The notes under the pieces: model-generated
Databases searched by the model: none
What the model saw: only the letters and a program-made list of their open reading frames with translations
Told to the model about the DNA's origin: nothing
Source of the DNA: Paenibacillus sp. FSL K6-1330
GTDB lineage: Bacteria; Bacillota; Bacilli; Paenibacillales; Paenibacillaceae
NCBI RefSeq assembly: GCF_037976825.1
Contig: NZ_CP150269.1
Span: 1,028,501-1,092,500, forward strand
Direction: 5' to 3'
DNA length: 64,000 nt
In this document: positions 23,424 to 31,319 of the stretch, one piece after another
How the letters are laid out: each line of letters opens with the position of its first letter
Position numbering within the stretch: the stretch's first letter is position 1
Translations under genes and position numbers: made by a program

Positions 23424-24872
23424 ATGCGCAAGTTCTCAGCACTACTGATCTGCCTTATGCTGTTCAGCTCCTTGCTCGCAGCATGCGGCGGCGGCAAAGC
23501 AGCACCGGAGGCCGGTAATAAAGACGGAGGGACCGCCAATTCGGGCGGAACGACTACAACGCAGACAGAGGAACCGAAAGAGGATATCGCGGATCAAAAG
23601 ATAACGATCAAGATCCACTATCCGCTGCCGGATGACACAACGCTGCGTCAGCAGGAGGATGATAAAATCGCCCGTTTCCAGGCGAAATATCCGAACGTGA
23701 CCATCGTGAAGGACGACTGGCAGTACAGCGTCAACGAAATTGGGGTCAAGATGGCTTCGAACGAAGCACCGACGTTTTATAACACTTGGGCTACGGAAGC
23801 ACAGCTGCTCGTGGAGCGGGGCTGGGTGGCCGACATTACGGAGTTTTGGAACGACTGGGAGTACAAGGATGACATGAATCCCGTGCTGCAGGATCAATTC
23901 ATCGTGGACGGCAAGGTGTACGGCGTTACGCAGAACGGTTATATCACGTCAACGATCGTGAACAAGAAGCTGCTGGACGCGAAGGGCGTGCCCGTCCCGC
24001 CGATGGATTGGACATGGGACGACATGTACAACACGGCTAAAGGCGCTGCGGACCCGAAGGCCGGTATATCCGGAATCGCGCCGATGGGTAAAGGCAATGA
24101 AGCGGGCTGGAACTGGACCAACTTCCTGTTCGAAGCCGGCGGGGATATCGAAGTGAACGAGGACGGCAAAGTGAAAGCGGTGTTTAACTCGGAAGCCGGC
24201 GTGAAGGCACTGGACTTCTATAAGAAGCTGAGATGGGAAGCGAATGCTATTCCGCAGGATTGGGCCCTCGGTTGGGGCGATGCCGTCAGCTCGTTCCAGC
24301 AGGGACGTACGGCAATGGTTATTGCTGGCGCATTTGACGTGATCCAGCCGGCATTGAATGAGGGCGGCATGAAGCCTGAGGATGTGCTTGCATATCCGAT
24401 GCCTGCGATGGAGAAAGGCGGAGCGCATCATGGCATTTTGGGCGGAAATTATTTGGTCATCAACCCGAATGCCACGAAGGAAGAACAGGAAATGGCATTC
24501 CGCTATATCACGTTTGATTATTTTACGGATGATGCGCTGAAATCGGTGGAAGATACGATTAATGCCCGCAAAGCCGAAGGCAAATACTTTGTACCGACGC
24601 CGCTTGAATATTTCAGCGATGATTCCGAGTATGCCGCGAAGGTGAAGGCCATCTACGATAAGTACGACAATGTCTACAAATATGATCCGCAGCTCTTCAG
24701 CCTGTTGGAAGGCAAACCGGAAGCGCAATTCGGAACGCAGGATTATTATGCGGCGATGTCCAATGTCGTGCAGGAATCGTTCTCGAAGGAAGGCACGGAT
24801 TCCAAGAAACAGCTAGACGAAACAGCCAAGTTGGTTCAGGAGAATTTTTTCGATAAGATCGAACAGAAGTAA
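23424..24872 (+). CDS. sugar ABC transporter substrate-binding lipoprotein, module 1
   Basis: 482 residues from the ATG at 23424 after AAGGGGAG. A lipoprotein signal peptide ends in LLAAC (Cys22), followed by a Gly/Ala/Asn-rich linker with TTTTQTEEPKED. The rest is a family-1 solute-binding fold (ITIKIHYPLPDDTTLRQQED, then WTWDDMYNTAKGAADPKAG, FQQGRTAMVIAGAFDV). It captures the substrate outside and hands it to the two permeases upstream. It is the last gene of the module, unlike module 2 where it precedes the permeases. The substrate is unknown; many aromatic residues (Trp, Tyr) suggest an oligosaccharide, which is inference. Confidence 0.93.
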   Translation: MRKFSALLICLMLFSSLLAACGGGKAAPEAGNKDGGTANSGGTTTTQTEEPKEDIADQKITIKIHYPLPDDTTLRQQEDDKIARFQAKYPNVTIVKDDWQYSVNEIGVKMASNEAPTFYNTWATEAQLLVERGWVADITEFWNDWEYKDDMNPVLQDQFIVDGKVYGVTQNGYITSTIVNKKLLDAKGVPVPPMDWTWDDMYNTAKGAADPKAGISGIAPMGKGNEAGWNWTNFLFEAGGDIEVNEDGKVKAVFNSEAGVKALDFYKKLRWEANAIPQDWALGWGDAVSSFQQGRTAMVIAGAFDVIQPALNEGGMKPEDVLAYPMPAMEKGGAHHGILGGNYLVINPNATKEEQEMAFRYITFDYFTDDALKSVEDTINARKAEGKYFVPTPLEYFSDDSEYAAKVKAIYDKYDNVYKYDPQLFSLLEGKPEAQFGTQDYYAAMSNVVQESFSKEGTDSKKQLDETAKLVQENFFDKIEQK

Positions 24873-24883
24873 GGGTGCGGCTG

Positions 24884-25027
24884 TCCCGGATGGGATTGGG
24901 GAGAACTCTGCAGCACAAAAAAGAGAGACGCCGGAAACAGCGTCTCTCTTTGCTTTTTCATATCCTTGGCAATAGCTGCTAAAAGCCGGGCGAAAGGTCA
25001 GCCCTTCCCAAGCATGGCCGCCAGATT
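24884..25027 (+). repeat. dispersed repeat copy 1, with terminator hairpin
   Basis: About 140 bases similar to 26818-26957 in the same orientation. Shared blocks are TCCCGGATGGGA, then AAAAAAGAGAGACGCCGGA, CGTCTCTCTTTGCT and GGTCAG near the end. The central hairpin AAAGAGAGACGC (24920-24931) with GCGTCTCTCTTT (24940-24951) has a T-run on both strands, so it can end both the binding-protein transcript (plus) and the sigma operon (minus). The rest of the gap (25028-25167) has no gene. Confidence 0.7.
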
Positions 25028-25167
25028 TGTGTCCGGGTCCCGAGACCGCCACAGGCGACTTTTTCTGTATTATCTATCATTTTTACTGCGTTTCTACGAG
25101 AAAAGAGCCATAATTGGTATAATGATTGGCGATTATGATGTTTTTAATCCAAGAGACATAACGCTGC

Positions 25168-26145
25168 TTACTTGGAATCCGGCTTCGGAATGATCGTATT
25201 GGCGATGCGGATCAGCTCTTCGGCAGCGATCTCTCCCTGGGCAGAGCTAAGCCTAAGCATGTAGTGGTGCCCGGTCGTTGGTTCTTCATAGGCCCAGTCC
25301 AACTGCGCCGAGCTTCCGCCGTTCCACGTTTTTTGCAGAACGTCCTGCCCATTGATCTTGATCTTGCGGTTGATCATGTCACTATTGTCGTCCCAGTAGG
25401 AGGTCACGCTTCCGTGGTCCCCGTTATTCAGGATGGTAAGGGAGACTTCCTTGTTGTCGCTGGTATAATATACCGTTGAAATCCAGAAATTATCGGTGAA
25501 CTTCACCGGCATCAGGGCGTAGTCCTTCCCGGAAGCTTTGGCTTTCTCAAGCAGCTTTTTGGCGATGTTGGCTTTTTCCTGCTCGGTCAGCGGGTTCACG
25601 TCAGTCTCGCGCTCCATGTGCACGCTGGCGTTATTGAACGTGTATGTGCCCGAACCGGACAGCTCCTTGGCCAGCGGCAAACCGGGCACGTTCACCATGC
25701 TTTGCAGCTTGGCGAAATCCTTGACGGCATGTGGAGTGGATTTGATATCGATGGCATGCTTCGGATTATCCGGTACGACATAAATGATGGCGGCTTCGCC
25801 CGGCTTGATCTGTTCGTCCCAGATGGTGTTCATCAGATGTATGCGGTTCAGTTCCTCTTTTGAATAGTCTTTAGGCGAAGGCGACTCTGCCTTCGATTTC
25901 TCCTCATAGACAACCTCTCCCTGGCCGTTGGTTAAAGAGTGGTACTTTACTGCTGCGAAACCGGTCGATGCGGTAAGCAGCATGCCGGTAATTAAGAGAA
26001 TGCTTACTTTGTTTTTCACGAAAAATCGCTCCCTTTTAAGATGTTTTTCCCGAATTTGGTTCATGACGCGTTCCGGGAGGGCCGTCCCGAGCGGCTCAAC
26101 CCTTTGAAAGAGTGGTTTCAGGTCCTGGTCGTTGTCCATGCTCAT
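25168..26145 (-). CDS. anti-sigma factor, membrane protein with extracellular DUF4367-like domain
   Basis: 325 residues. I start at the ATG at 26145 behind GAGGGGGAAG; this overlaps the sigma gene by 50 bases, a common arrangement. The first 45 residues (MSMDNDQDLKPLFQRVEPLG) are cytoplasmic and would hold the sigma factor. One membrane segment follows near residues 46-66 (SILLITGMLLTASTGFAAV), and the outer part of about 255 residues ends in a domain (LDWAYEEPTTGHHYMLRLSS, then EELIRIANTII) that looks like DUF4367, found outside the membrane in such proteins. No zinc-binding HxxxCxxC motif is present. The signal it senses is not known; cell-envelope stress is the usual case. Confidence 0.82.
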   Translation of the reverse strand: MSMDNDQDLKPLFQRVEPLGTALPERVMNQIREKHLKRERFFVKNKVSILLITGMLLTASTGFAAVKYHSLTNGQGEVVYEEKSKAESPSPKDYSKEELNRIHLMNTIWDEQIKPGEAAIIYVVPDNPKHAIDIKSTPHAVKDFAKLQSMVNVPGLPLAKELSGSGTYTFNNASVHMERETDVNPLTEQEKANIAKKLLEKAKASGKDYALMPVKFTDNFWISTVYYTSDNKEVSLTILNNGDHGSVTSYWDDNSDMINRKIKINGQDVLQKTWNGGSSAQLDWAYEEPTTGHHYMLRLSSAQGEIAAEELIRIANTIIPKPDSK

Positions 26146-26695
26146 TCGTTTCTTCCCCCTCGGCCATGGCATAATGTTTGCGGAACTTGGCTGCAGCCCG
26201 CTGAAATTTTTTCCTAAGATAGGTCGTGTTTTGTTGCAAAATAAGGCTGATCTCATGATAGCTCTTGTCCTCAACGCAGCGCAGGATGAGCAGGCTCCGT
26301 TCCTCGGCGGTCAGCCTGGCCAGCGCCCGGAGCACGGACGGATTGTAGTATTTGTGCTCGATGACCTGATCGACATGCCTGTTATCCTGATCCTTCTGAT
26401 ACAGAAAGGGGAGGTATCGGGATAGCTTTCGCTTGCGGAGGTAGTCGATGCACTGGTTGGAGGCGATGCGGTACAGCCAGGCTTCGAAGGGCTTGTCCGA
26501 TTCGAATTTAGATAGATTGCGATAAGCTTTCAAAAAAGCTTCCTGGGTGCAATCTTCGGCTTCGGCATAGTCGCCAAGCATGTGATAGCAATAGTTGAAG
26601 ATGGCTTTGTGGCAACGGTTCATGATCAGCTCATATTTGTCGATCTCTCCCTTCAAAACATCAGCAACGATCTGATGGAATGCTGGTTCATCCAA
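26096..26695 (-). CDS. ECF RNA polymerase sigma factor
   Basis: 199 residues; ATG after AAAGGGGTG. Region 2 is visible at about 25-95 (AIFNYCYHMLGDYAEAEDCT, QEAFLKAYRNL, PFEAWLYRIASNQCIDYLR) and region 4 at about 125-180 (LARLTAEERSLLILRCVEDK, SYHEISLILQQ). The extra charged C-terminus (EGEETNEHGQRPGPETT) is translated from the stretch that overlaps the anti-sigma gene. A TGTCAC-N18-CGTAAT promoter just upstream looks like an ECF-type promoter, so the factor may drive itself. The pair is bracketed by two copies of a 140-base repeat. The targets are unknown. Confidence 0.93.
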   Translation of the reverse strand: MDEPAFHQIVADVLKGEIDKYELIMNRCHKAIFNYCYHMLGDYAEAEDCTQEAFLKAYRNLSKFESDKPFEAWLYRIASNQCIDYLRKRKLSRYLPFLYQKDQDNRHVDQVIEHKYYNPSVLRALARLTAEERSLLILRCVEDKSYHEISLILQQNTTYLRKKFQRAAAKFRKHYAMAEGEETNEHGQRPGPETTLSKG

Positions 26696-26720
26696 GTGGT
26701 TTCACCCCTTTACAATTTGT

Positions 26721-26750
26721 ATTACGCTTGGGCAGAGCACAAATGTGACA
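26721..26750 (-). promoter_or_regulatory. possible ECF-type promoter of the sigma operon
   Basis: On the minus strand TGTCAC (26745-26750) and CGTAAT (26721-26726) are 18 bases apart, 25 bases upstream of the start codon. Bacillus ECF factors read TGNAAC with CGTA or CGTC at 16-17 bases, so the fit is fair, not exact. Confidence 0.35.
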
Positions 26751-26817
26751 AATAGATTCAATTAATCTTGTTTGCAGGAGAGCGCATTTCGAAAATCGGG
26801 TTGGAGTAAGGGAGCGC

Positions 26818-26957
26818 TCCCGGATGGGACTGGAGAAAATTCTGCATCGCAAAAAAGAGAGACGCCGGAGCGGCGTCTCTCTTTGCTGATTCATTTCTTT
26901 GCAATTGGGAGTTGATTTGGACCCGTGGTCAGTCCTCCTCGAGCACGGCTGCCTGAT
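26818..26957 (+). repeat. dispersed repeat copy 2, with terminator hairpin
   Basis: The second copy of the repeat at 24884. Its hairpin AAAGAGAGACGCC (26854-26866) with GGCGTCTCTCTTT (26872-26884) is followed on the minus strand by TTTTTTGC, so it ends the aminoglycoside-resistance gene that stops at 26997. The later part (GTGGTCAGTCCTCC, GAGCACGGCTGCCTGATT) also matches copy 1. Confidence 0.7.
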
Positions 26958-26996
26958 TCCATATTTGGAATCAAGGGAACTGCAGCTTCCGCAATC

Positions 26997-27869
26997 TTAA
27001 TAAATCGCCTTCGCATCCGCTGGCAGCTGCCGGACATGCTGCAGGAAGCCCGTTACACGCCGATCCTGCCCCATATCGTATTCAAAGCCCAGCTGTTCAG
27101 CGACATCCAGTGCGGTTCTGCGAAACAGCGCTCCCATCGTAAACAGCGCCTCCCACACCTCTTCGTAGGTTCCGCGGGGGTAGGTGGACATCAGCTCGTT
27201 CCAGCTGTCCGCAGACAGGTAGTTTTTCAAGTAATTGCCGTTCTTGCCCACGCTGAGCGAGAAATCGGTCTGGGTGCCCACCTGCCACTCCAACATTTTC
27301 ATCAGCATCGGCCGCATGATGTTGTGGAAGTGGTCTTGGGCATACAGTATTTCTTCCCGCCACAAGCCCTTGGCTACATACGTGGATACCCACCAGAACT
27401 CATTGCAGCAATCCTCGAAGAAGGCTGCGGGCGGATGCTGTACCCAGAAATCCTCGTCGGACGGAGCAGGAATCTTGGGAAAAGTCTGATCTTTATCCAT
27501 TAAGATCTGGATCAATTTGTCTTCCTTGCAGTATTTCTCCTTCTCCTCGATGGGAATCAGAGTCATGTCAATCCGGTTGCCGTCGGTAAATAACATCAGG
27601 TACGAGAACCAGCCTCCAAGATCCGGAGGGAACATGGCCATATCTTCCGGCGTCTGCAGAATCAACCGTTCCCCGAAGACATCAATCCAGTTCGGATTCT
27701 GAATAAAGCTGTCCATGTCCGTAACATGAAAGCTGATATCGTAATCCTGAAAAATATCCTTCGGCACGTTGGGATTCGTTCGCGAGCCCTCCAGGGTCAC
27801 CGCCCGAACCCGTTCGTCGCGGGCTGCGTAGCCCAATACCAAATCCATCATTTCTTGTTCGCTTCTCAT
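26997..27869 (-). CDS. aadK: aminoglycoside 6-adenylyltransferase
   Basis: 290 residues, close to B. subtilis AadK (284). The ATG at 27869 has GGAGG 9 bases upstream; an earlier in-frame ATG lies before that site. The nucleotidyltransferase core is complete: TLEGSRTNP near residue 25 and the metal-binding DYDISF near 45, then IDMTLIPIEE. Later blocks include EFWWVSTYVAKGLWREEILY and LSVGKNGNYLKNY. The enzyme adenylates streptomycin-type aminoglycosides at the 6 position with ATP; as in Bacillus it is probably an intrinsic chromosomal gene, since no mobile element lies near. Its terminator is the second copy of the repeat. Confidence 0.93.
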   Translation of the reverse strand: MRSEQEMMDLVLGYAARDERVRAVTLEGSRTNPNVPKDIFQDYDISFHVTDMDSFIQNPNWIDVFGERLILQTPEDMAMFPPDLGGWFSYLMLFTDGNRIDMTLIPIEEKEKYCKEDKLIQILMDKDQTFPKIPAPSDEDFWVQHPPAAFFEDCCNEFWWVSTYVAKGLWREEILYAQDHFHNIMRPMLMKMLEWQVGTQTDFSLSVGKNGNYLKNYLSADSWNELMSTYPRGTYEEVWEALFTMGALFRRTALDVAEQLGFEYDMGQDRRVTGFLQHVRQLPADAKAIY

Positions 27870-28040
27870 GTTATCCAGCCTCCGCATTCATATTTAGATG
27901 ACTCATGATTCGAATCGGACAGGTCAGGAGGTCCACGAATCCGGACCGTAGAAGCATGGCATGGATATGGAGCATGTTATAACTTGTTCAAGCGCTTTTT
28001 CATAAGGAAATCTCCTTTTCCGATGTTGAATGTATTTAAA

Positions 28041-29357
28041 TTAATTCTTCATGGCCTTAAAAGATTCCTCCGCAGCCTCAAGCGTAGCCTCGATGTCAGC
28101 ATCCGTATGGGCGGTGGTCATGAACCAGGCCTCGTATTTGGAAGGAGCCAAGTTCACGCCGCGGTCCAGCATATGGCGGAAGAATGCAGCGAAGGCTTCA
28201 CCGTCGGTGTCCTGCGCTTCGTCATAGTTCGTGACCGGATGATCGCAGAAATGAGTGGAGAAGGAGCCACGGATGCGGTTGATTGTGAGCGGAATGCCGT
28301 GGCGGTCGGCGGACGCCTGCAAGCCTTCCGTCAGCTTGATGGTCAAGCGCTCCATTTCTTCATATACGCCTTCGCCCTGCAGAACCTCCAAGCAAGCGAT
28401 TCCGGCTGCGATGGAGGCGGGATTACCCGCCATAGTTCCGGCCTGATAAGCAGGGCCGAGCGGTGCGACCTGTTCCATCACGTGTTTACGGCCGCCATAG
28501 GCGCCGATAGGCAGGCCGCCGCCGATGATTTTGCCAAGAGCCGTAAGATCCGGCTGAATCGCCTCGTGATTGGCCAGACCCGCATAGGTTTGGGTAGATC
28601 CGTAGTGGAAGCGGAAAGCGCTGATAACTTCGTCATAGATGACCAGTGAGCCGTTGTCGTGCGTCATCTGACATAGGCCTTCGAGGAAACCCGGCTTCGG
28701 CATCACCATCCCAAAGTTGCCGACGATCGGCTCTACCATAACGGCAGCCACATCATCGCCCCATGCGTCGAGGGCAGCGCGCAGGCCTTCCAGATCGTTG
28801 AACGGAACGGTAATGACTTCCGTCGCAATGCTGGCCGGGATCCCGGCACTGTCCGGAATACCAAGTGTGGAAGGGCCGGAGCCTGCTGCCACGAGGACAA
28901 GATCGGAATGGCCGTGGTAACAGCCGGCGAACTTGATGATCTTGTTGCGCTTGGTGTAGGCGCGGGCGACCCGGATCGTCGTCATGACCGCCTCGGTACC
29001 GGAATTGACGAAACGCACCTTATCCATGGACGGAATGGCGGCCTTCAGCATTTTGGCTAAGGTGATCTCAAGCTCTGTTGGCGTCCCGTAAAGAGTACCG
29101 TTTTGAGCTGCTGTTGTGATTGCAGCCGTAATATGCGGATGGGCATGTCCGGTTATGATCGGACCATAAGCCGCCAAGTAATCGATATAACGGTTGCCAT
29201 CCTCGTCCCAGAAGTGGGCTCCGCTTGCGCGTTTCATAAAGACGGGGGCACCACCGCCTACGGCTTTAAAGGAACGGGAGGGACTGTTTACGCCGCCTAC
29301 GATATGCTGCAGCGCTTCTTGATACAGAGTTTCGGAACGGTTTCTTGATGTTGCCAT
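28041..29357 (-). CDS. hemL: glutamate-1-semialdehyde 2,1-aminomutase
   Basis: 438 residues from the ATG at 29357, placed 9 bases after AAAGGAAG; an in-frame ATG eight codons earlier would put that site inside the gene. The PLP enzyme makes 5-aminolevulinate in the C5 haem pathway. Motifs: [59 protein letters not shown], and the PLP lysine in [16 protein letters not shown]. It is alone here, away from the hemAXCDBL cluster, as for the second Bacillus copy GsaB, so it may be a paralogue. A long hairpin without a T-run lies between it and the LCP gene upstream. Confidence 0.96.
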   Translation of the reverse strand: MATSRNRSETLYQEALQHIVGGVNSPSRSFKAVGGGAPVFMKRASGAHFWDEDGNRYIDYLAAYGPIITGHAHPHITAAITTAAQNGTLYGTPTELEITLAKMLKAAIPSMDKVRFVNSGTEAVMTTIRVARAYTKRNKIIKFAGCYHGHSDLVLVAAGSGPSTLGIPDSAGIPASIATEVITVPFNDLEGLRAALDAWGDDVAAVMVEPIVGNFGMVMPKPGFLEGLCQMTHDNGSLVIYDEVISAFRFHYGSTQTYAGLANHEAIQPDLTALGKIIGGGLPIGAYGGRKHVMEQVAPLGPAYQAGTMAGNPASIAAGIACLEVLQGEGVYEEMERLTIKLTEGLQASADRHGIPLTINRIRGSFSTHFCDHPVTNYDEAQDTDGEAFAAFFRHMLDRGVNLAPSKYEAWFMTTAHTDADIEATLEAAEESFKAMKN

Positions 29358-29383
29358 GATAGTAAAACTTCCTTTCTTCATGA

Positions 29384-29425
29384 AGCAGGACAGGAAGCTA
29401 AAATGACGTAGCGTCCTGTCCTGCT
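29384..29425 (-). promoter_or_regulatory. long hairpin between the LCP gene and hemL
   Basis: AGCAGGACAGGA (29384-29395) is the exact reverse complement of TCCTGTCCTGCT (29414-29425), and GCTA/TAGC continue the stem inside. On the minus strand it follows the LCP stop and is directly followed by the hemL ribosome binding site, without a run of T. It may be a terminator of unusual form or a control structure in the hemL leader. Confidence 0.6.
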
Positions 29426-29438
29426 TGCTGTAAGTGTA

Positions 29439-30527
29439 TTAGTTACGATCCGTTGTTGCAGATGGGGCAGTGGAGCTTTCGGGATTACCATTCTCAGAAT
29501 CGTTGTTCACAGAACCACGGGTCTCAGAATTGTTTTCCGTACCTTCGCTGCCTCCGGTTTCAGGGTCAGGCGTTGGCGGATTTAAGATGTCCTGGATATA
29601 CTGTTTCAGCGTATCCGGATTGCCTACCGTTAGAACGGCAGCACCGCCGATATGTTCTTCCTTCAGGAGTTTCATCGGAGGAACCTGTTCGCTGCCACTC
29701 ATTTTACTCTTATAGGCAACGTTCGCAAGCTTCCACATATCCTCGACATCGAGATTGGTATCAATATATGGGCTGACGGACTTCAGAATGTCCGGAAGCT
29801 TCATGATGGACGTGGTGGTCTGCATTTTCTTGGCTACGGCCTTCAAAAGCTCGCGCTGCCGCTCGGTGCGGGTAAAGTCGCCCATCGCATCATAGCGGAA
29901 CCGGACATATTGCAGCGCCGTGTTGCCATCTAGATGCTGCATGCCTTGCTTCAATTCAATGTCGTATTCGTTTTTGTCTGCTTTACTGGAATAATTCATG
30001 TCCTTCTCAACATAGAAATCAACCCCGCCGACGGAATCAACCAGCTTCATGAAACCCTGGAAATCCGTATAGACGTAGTATTGAACCGGAATGCCCAGCA
30101 GATCGCCTACAGCCTTCATGGCCGTATTCGGGCCGTGCGTGATGGCCGTATTGATTCGGTTTCGGTCATATCCGGGTATTTCTACGTAAGTATCGCGCAA
30201 AATAGAGAATAAGTGCATTTTTTTCTTCACCGGATCAATCGAGGCAACAAGCATACTGTCGGAACGAGGAATTTCGCCTTCCTCAAAACCGCGTGCATCA
30301 ACGCCCATCAGCAGAATGTTAACCGTCTCCGTTCCTTCCCACTCGGGTGGCGCAGGAACCTTGGCATCTACCTTTTCAATTTCGCGAAAAGGGGAGGAAT
30401 CACCTGATTTCTGAAGACTTTGCAAGCCGTCGTAGAACGACGCCGCATAATAAATGCCGTAACCAATAACAGCGGCGAGGATGAGGCTGACACTCCATAT
30501 AATCGTCTTCTTTGTTTTTTTGGTCAT
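29439..30527 (-). CDS. LytR-CpsA-Psr family cell-wall glycopolymer transferase
   Basis: 362 residues; ATG after GAAAGGAAG. A short cytoplasmic start (MTKKTKKTI) and one membrane segment (residues 8-30, VSLILAAVIGYGIYYAA) anchor the catalytic domain outside. The LCP domain spans about 65-260: NILLMGVDARG, RSDSMLVASIDP, LFSILRDTYVEIPGY, RINTAITHG, ALQYVRFRYDAMGDFTRTER. It moves teichoic acid or similar polymers from lipid carriers to peptidoglycan. The last 45 residues are an unstructured Asn/Ser/Glu/Thr tail (NNSETRGSVNNDSENGN). It has a strong promoter whose -10 box is shared with that of bcp on the other strand. Confidence 0.94.
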   Translation of the reverse strand: MTKKTKKTIIWSVSLILAAVIGYGIYYAASFYDGLQSLQKSGDSSPFREIEKVDAKVPAPPEWEGTETVNILLMGVDARGFEEGEIPRSDSMLVASIDPVKKKMHLFSILRDTYVEIPGYDRNRINTAITHGPNTAMKAVGDLLGIPVQYYVYTDFQGFMKLVDSVGGVDFYVEKDMNYSSKADKNEYDIELKQGMQHLDGNTALQYVRFRYDAMGDFTRTERQRELLKAVAKKMQTTTSIMKLPDILKSVSPYIDTNLDVEDMWKLANVAYKSKMSGSEQVPPMKLLKEEHIGGAAVLTVGNPDTLKQYIQDILNPPTPDPETGGSEGTENNSETRGSVNNDSENGNPESSTAPSATTDRN

Positions 30528-30575
30528 TGTGTTCTTCCTTTCGGATTACGCTGATGAATAAATTCGATAGAACAT

Positions 30576-30626
30576 TTGAACATTCGACATTCATTCTATT
30601 ATAATTTTTTTCGAAAAGACAATCAA
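30576..30626. promoter_or_regulatory. divergent LCP and bcp promoters sharing one -10 region
   Basis: Minus strand: TTGATT (30621-30626) and TATAAT (30598-30603), 17 bases apart, for the LCP gene. Plus strand: TTGAAC (30576-30581) and TATAAT (30600-30605), 18 bases apart, for bcp. The two -10 boxes overlap in ATTATAAT, so only one polymerase can open the site at a time. Confidence 0.65.
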
Positions 30627-30656
30627 TTTTCGGGACTAAAGTCCGTACAGTAGGAG

Positions 30657-31139
30657 TTGAGCCTTATCGTAGATCAAACGCAGTTGACAGTCGGAAGCCA
30701 GGTGCCGGATTTTTCACTTCCGGCTTCGAACGGGGAGAAGGTAGCATTAAGCGATTTTCGCGGACGTAAAGTCGTGCTGTTCTTCTATCCGAAAAATATG
30801 ACCCCAACCTGTACCGAGGAGGCTTGCAGCTTCCGGGACAACTATGGTGCGTTGGAGCAAGCTGGCGCAGTGGTGATCGGGATTAGCCCGGATCCACTGA
30901 AATCCCATGCCAAATTCATTGATAAGCATAGCCTTCCCTATTTGCTCATGTCTGATGAAGAGCACAAGGTAAGCGAAATATTTGGCGTATGGCAGATGAA
31001 GAAGATGTTCGGCCGCGAGTATATGGGTATTGTACGCTCTACCTTCTTGATTGATGAGCAGGGAAAGCTTGCAGGCCAGTGGCGGAAAGTAAAAGTGAAA
31101 GGTCATGTCGAAGCGGTTCTCACAGCCGTGCTGTCATAG
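30657..31139 (+). CDS. bcp: Bcp-type peroxiredoxin (thiol peroxidase)
   Basis: 160 residues as read from the TTG at 30657. It reduces peroxides; the peroxidatic Cys lies in [18 protein letters not shown], with a second Cys five residues later as in classical Bcp. Further family marks are [15 protein letters not shown] and [16 protein letters not shown]. The start is odd: the only Shine-Dalgarno-like AGGAG (30652-30656) touches this TTG with no spacer. The next in-frame codon at normal distance is ATC at 30666, and the next TTG (30684) has no site. The leader has a GGACT-AA-AGTCC hairpin. It shares a promoter region with the LCP gene. Confidence 0.93.
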   Translation: MSLIVDQTQLTVGSQVPDFSLPASNGEKVALSDFRGRKVVLFFYPKNMTPTCTEEACSFRDNYGALEQAGAVVIGISPDPLKSHAKFIDKHSLPYLLMSDEEHKVSEIFGVWQMKKMFGREYMGIVRSTFLIDEQGKLAGQWRKVKVKGHVEAVLTAVLS

Positions 31140-31152
31140 CTATATGAAGAAC

Positions 31153-31197
31153 GGTCCCTCAGCATGCCTGGACAGGCATGATAAGGGACCTTTTTTT
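31153..31197 (+). terminator. intrinsic terminator of bcp
   Basis: GGTCCCT, GCATGCCTG and their partners CAGGCATG and AGGGACC form a long stem, then seven T. Confidence 0.9.
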
Positions 31198-31319
31198 AAC
31201 AAATAAGACCAGAGGAATAATGAATTCAGTTTACTCAAATTCTAGTCTTTTTTTGAAACACCCTCCATATAATCTATCAGGAAGCCGAACTCATAGAAAC
31301 GATGGAGGTAGAGTTGATA

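Noticed and set aside
26997..27869. Resistance gene as evidence of a mobile element
   Set aside because: No transposase, integrase or end repeats are near; B. subtilis has a similar intrinsic chromosomal gene. The 140-base repeats bracket the sigma genes, not this one.
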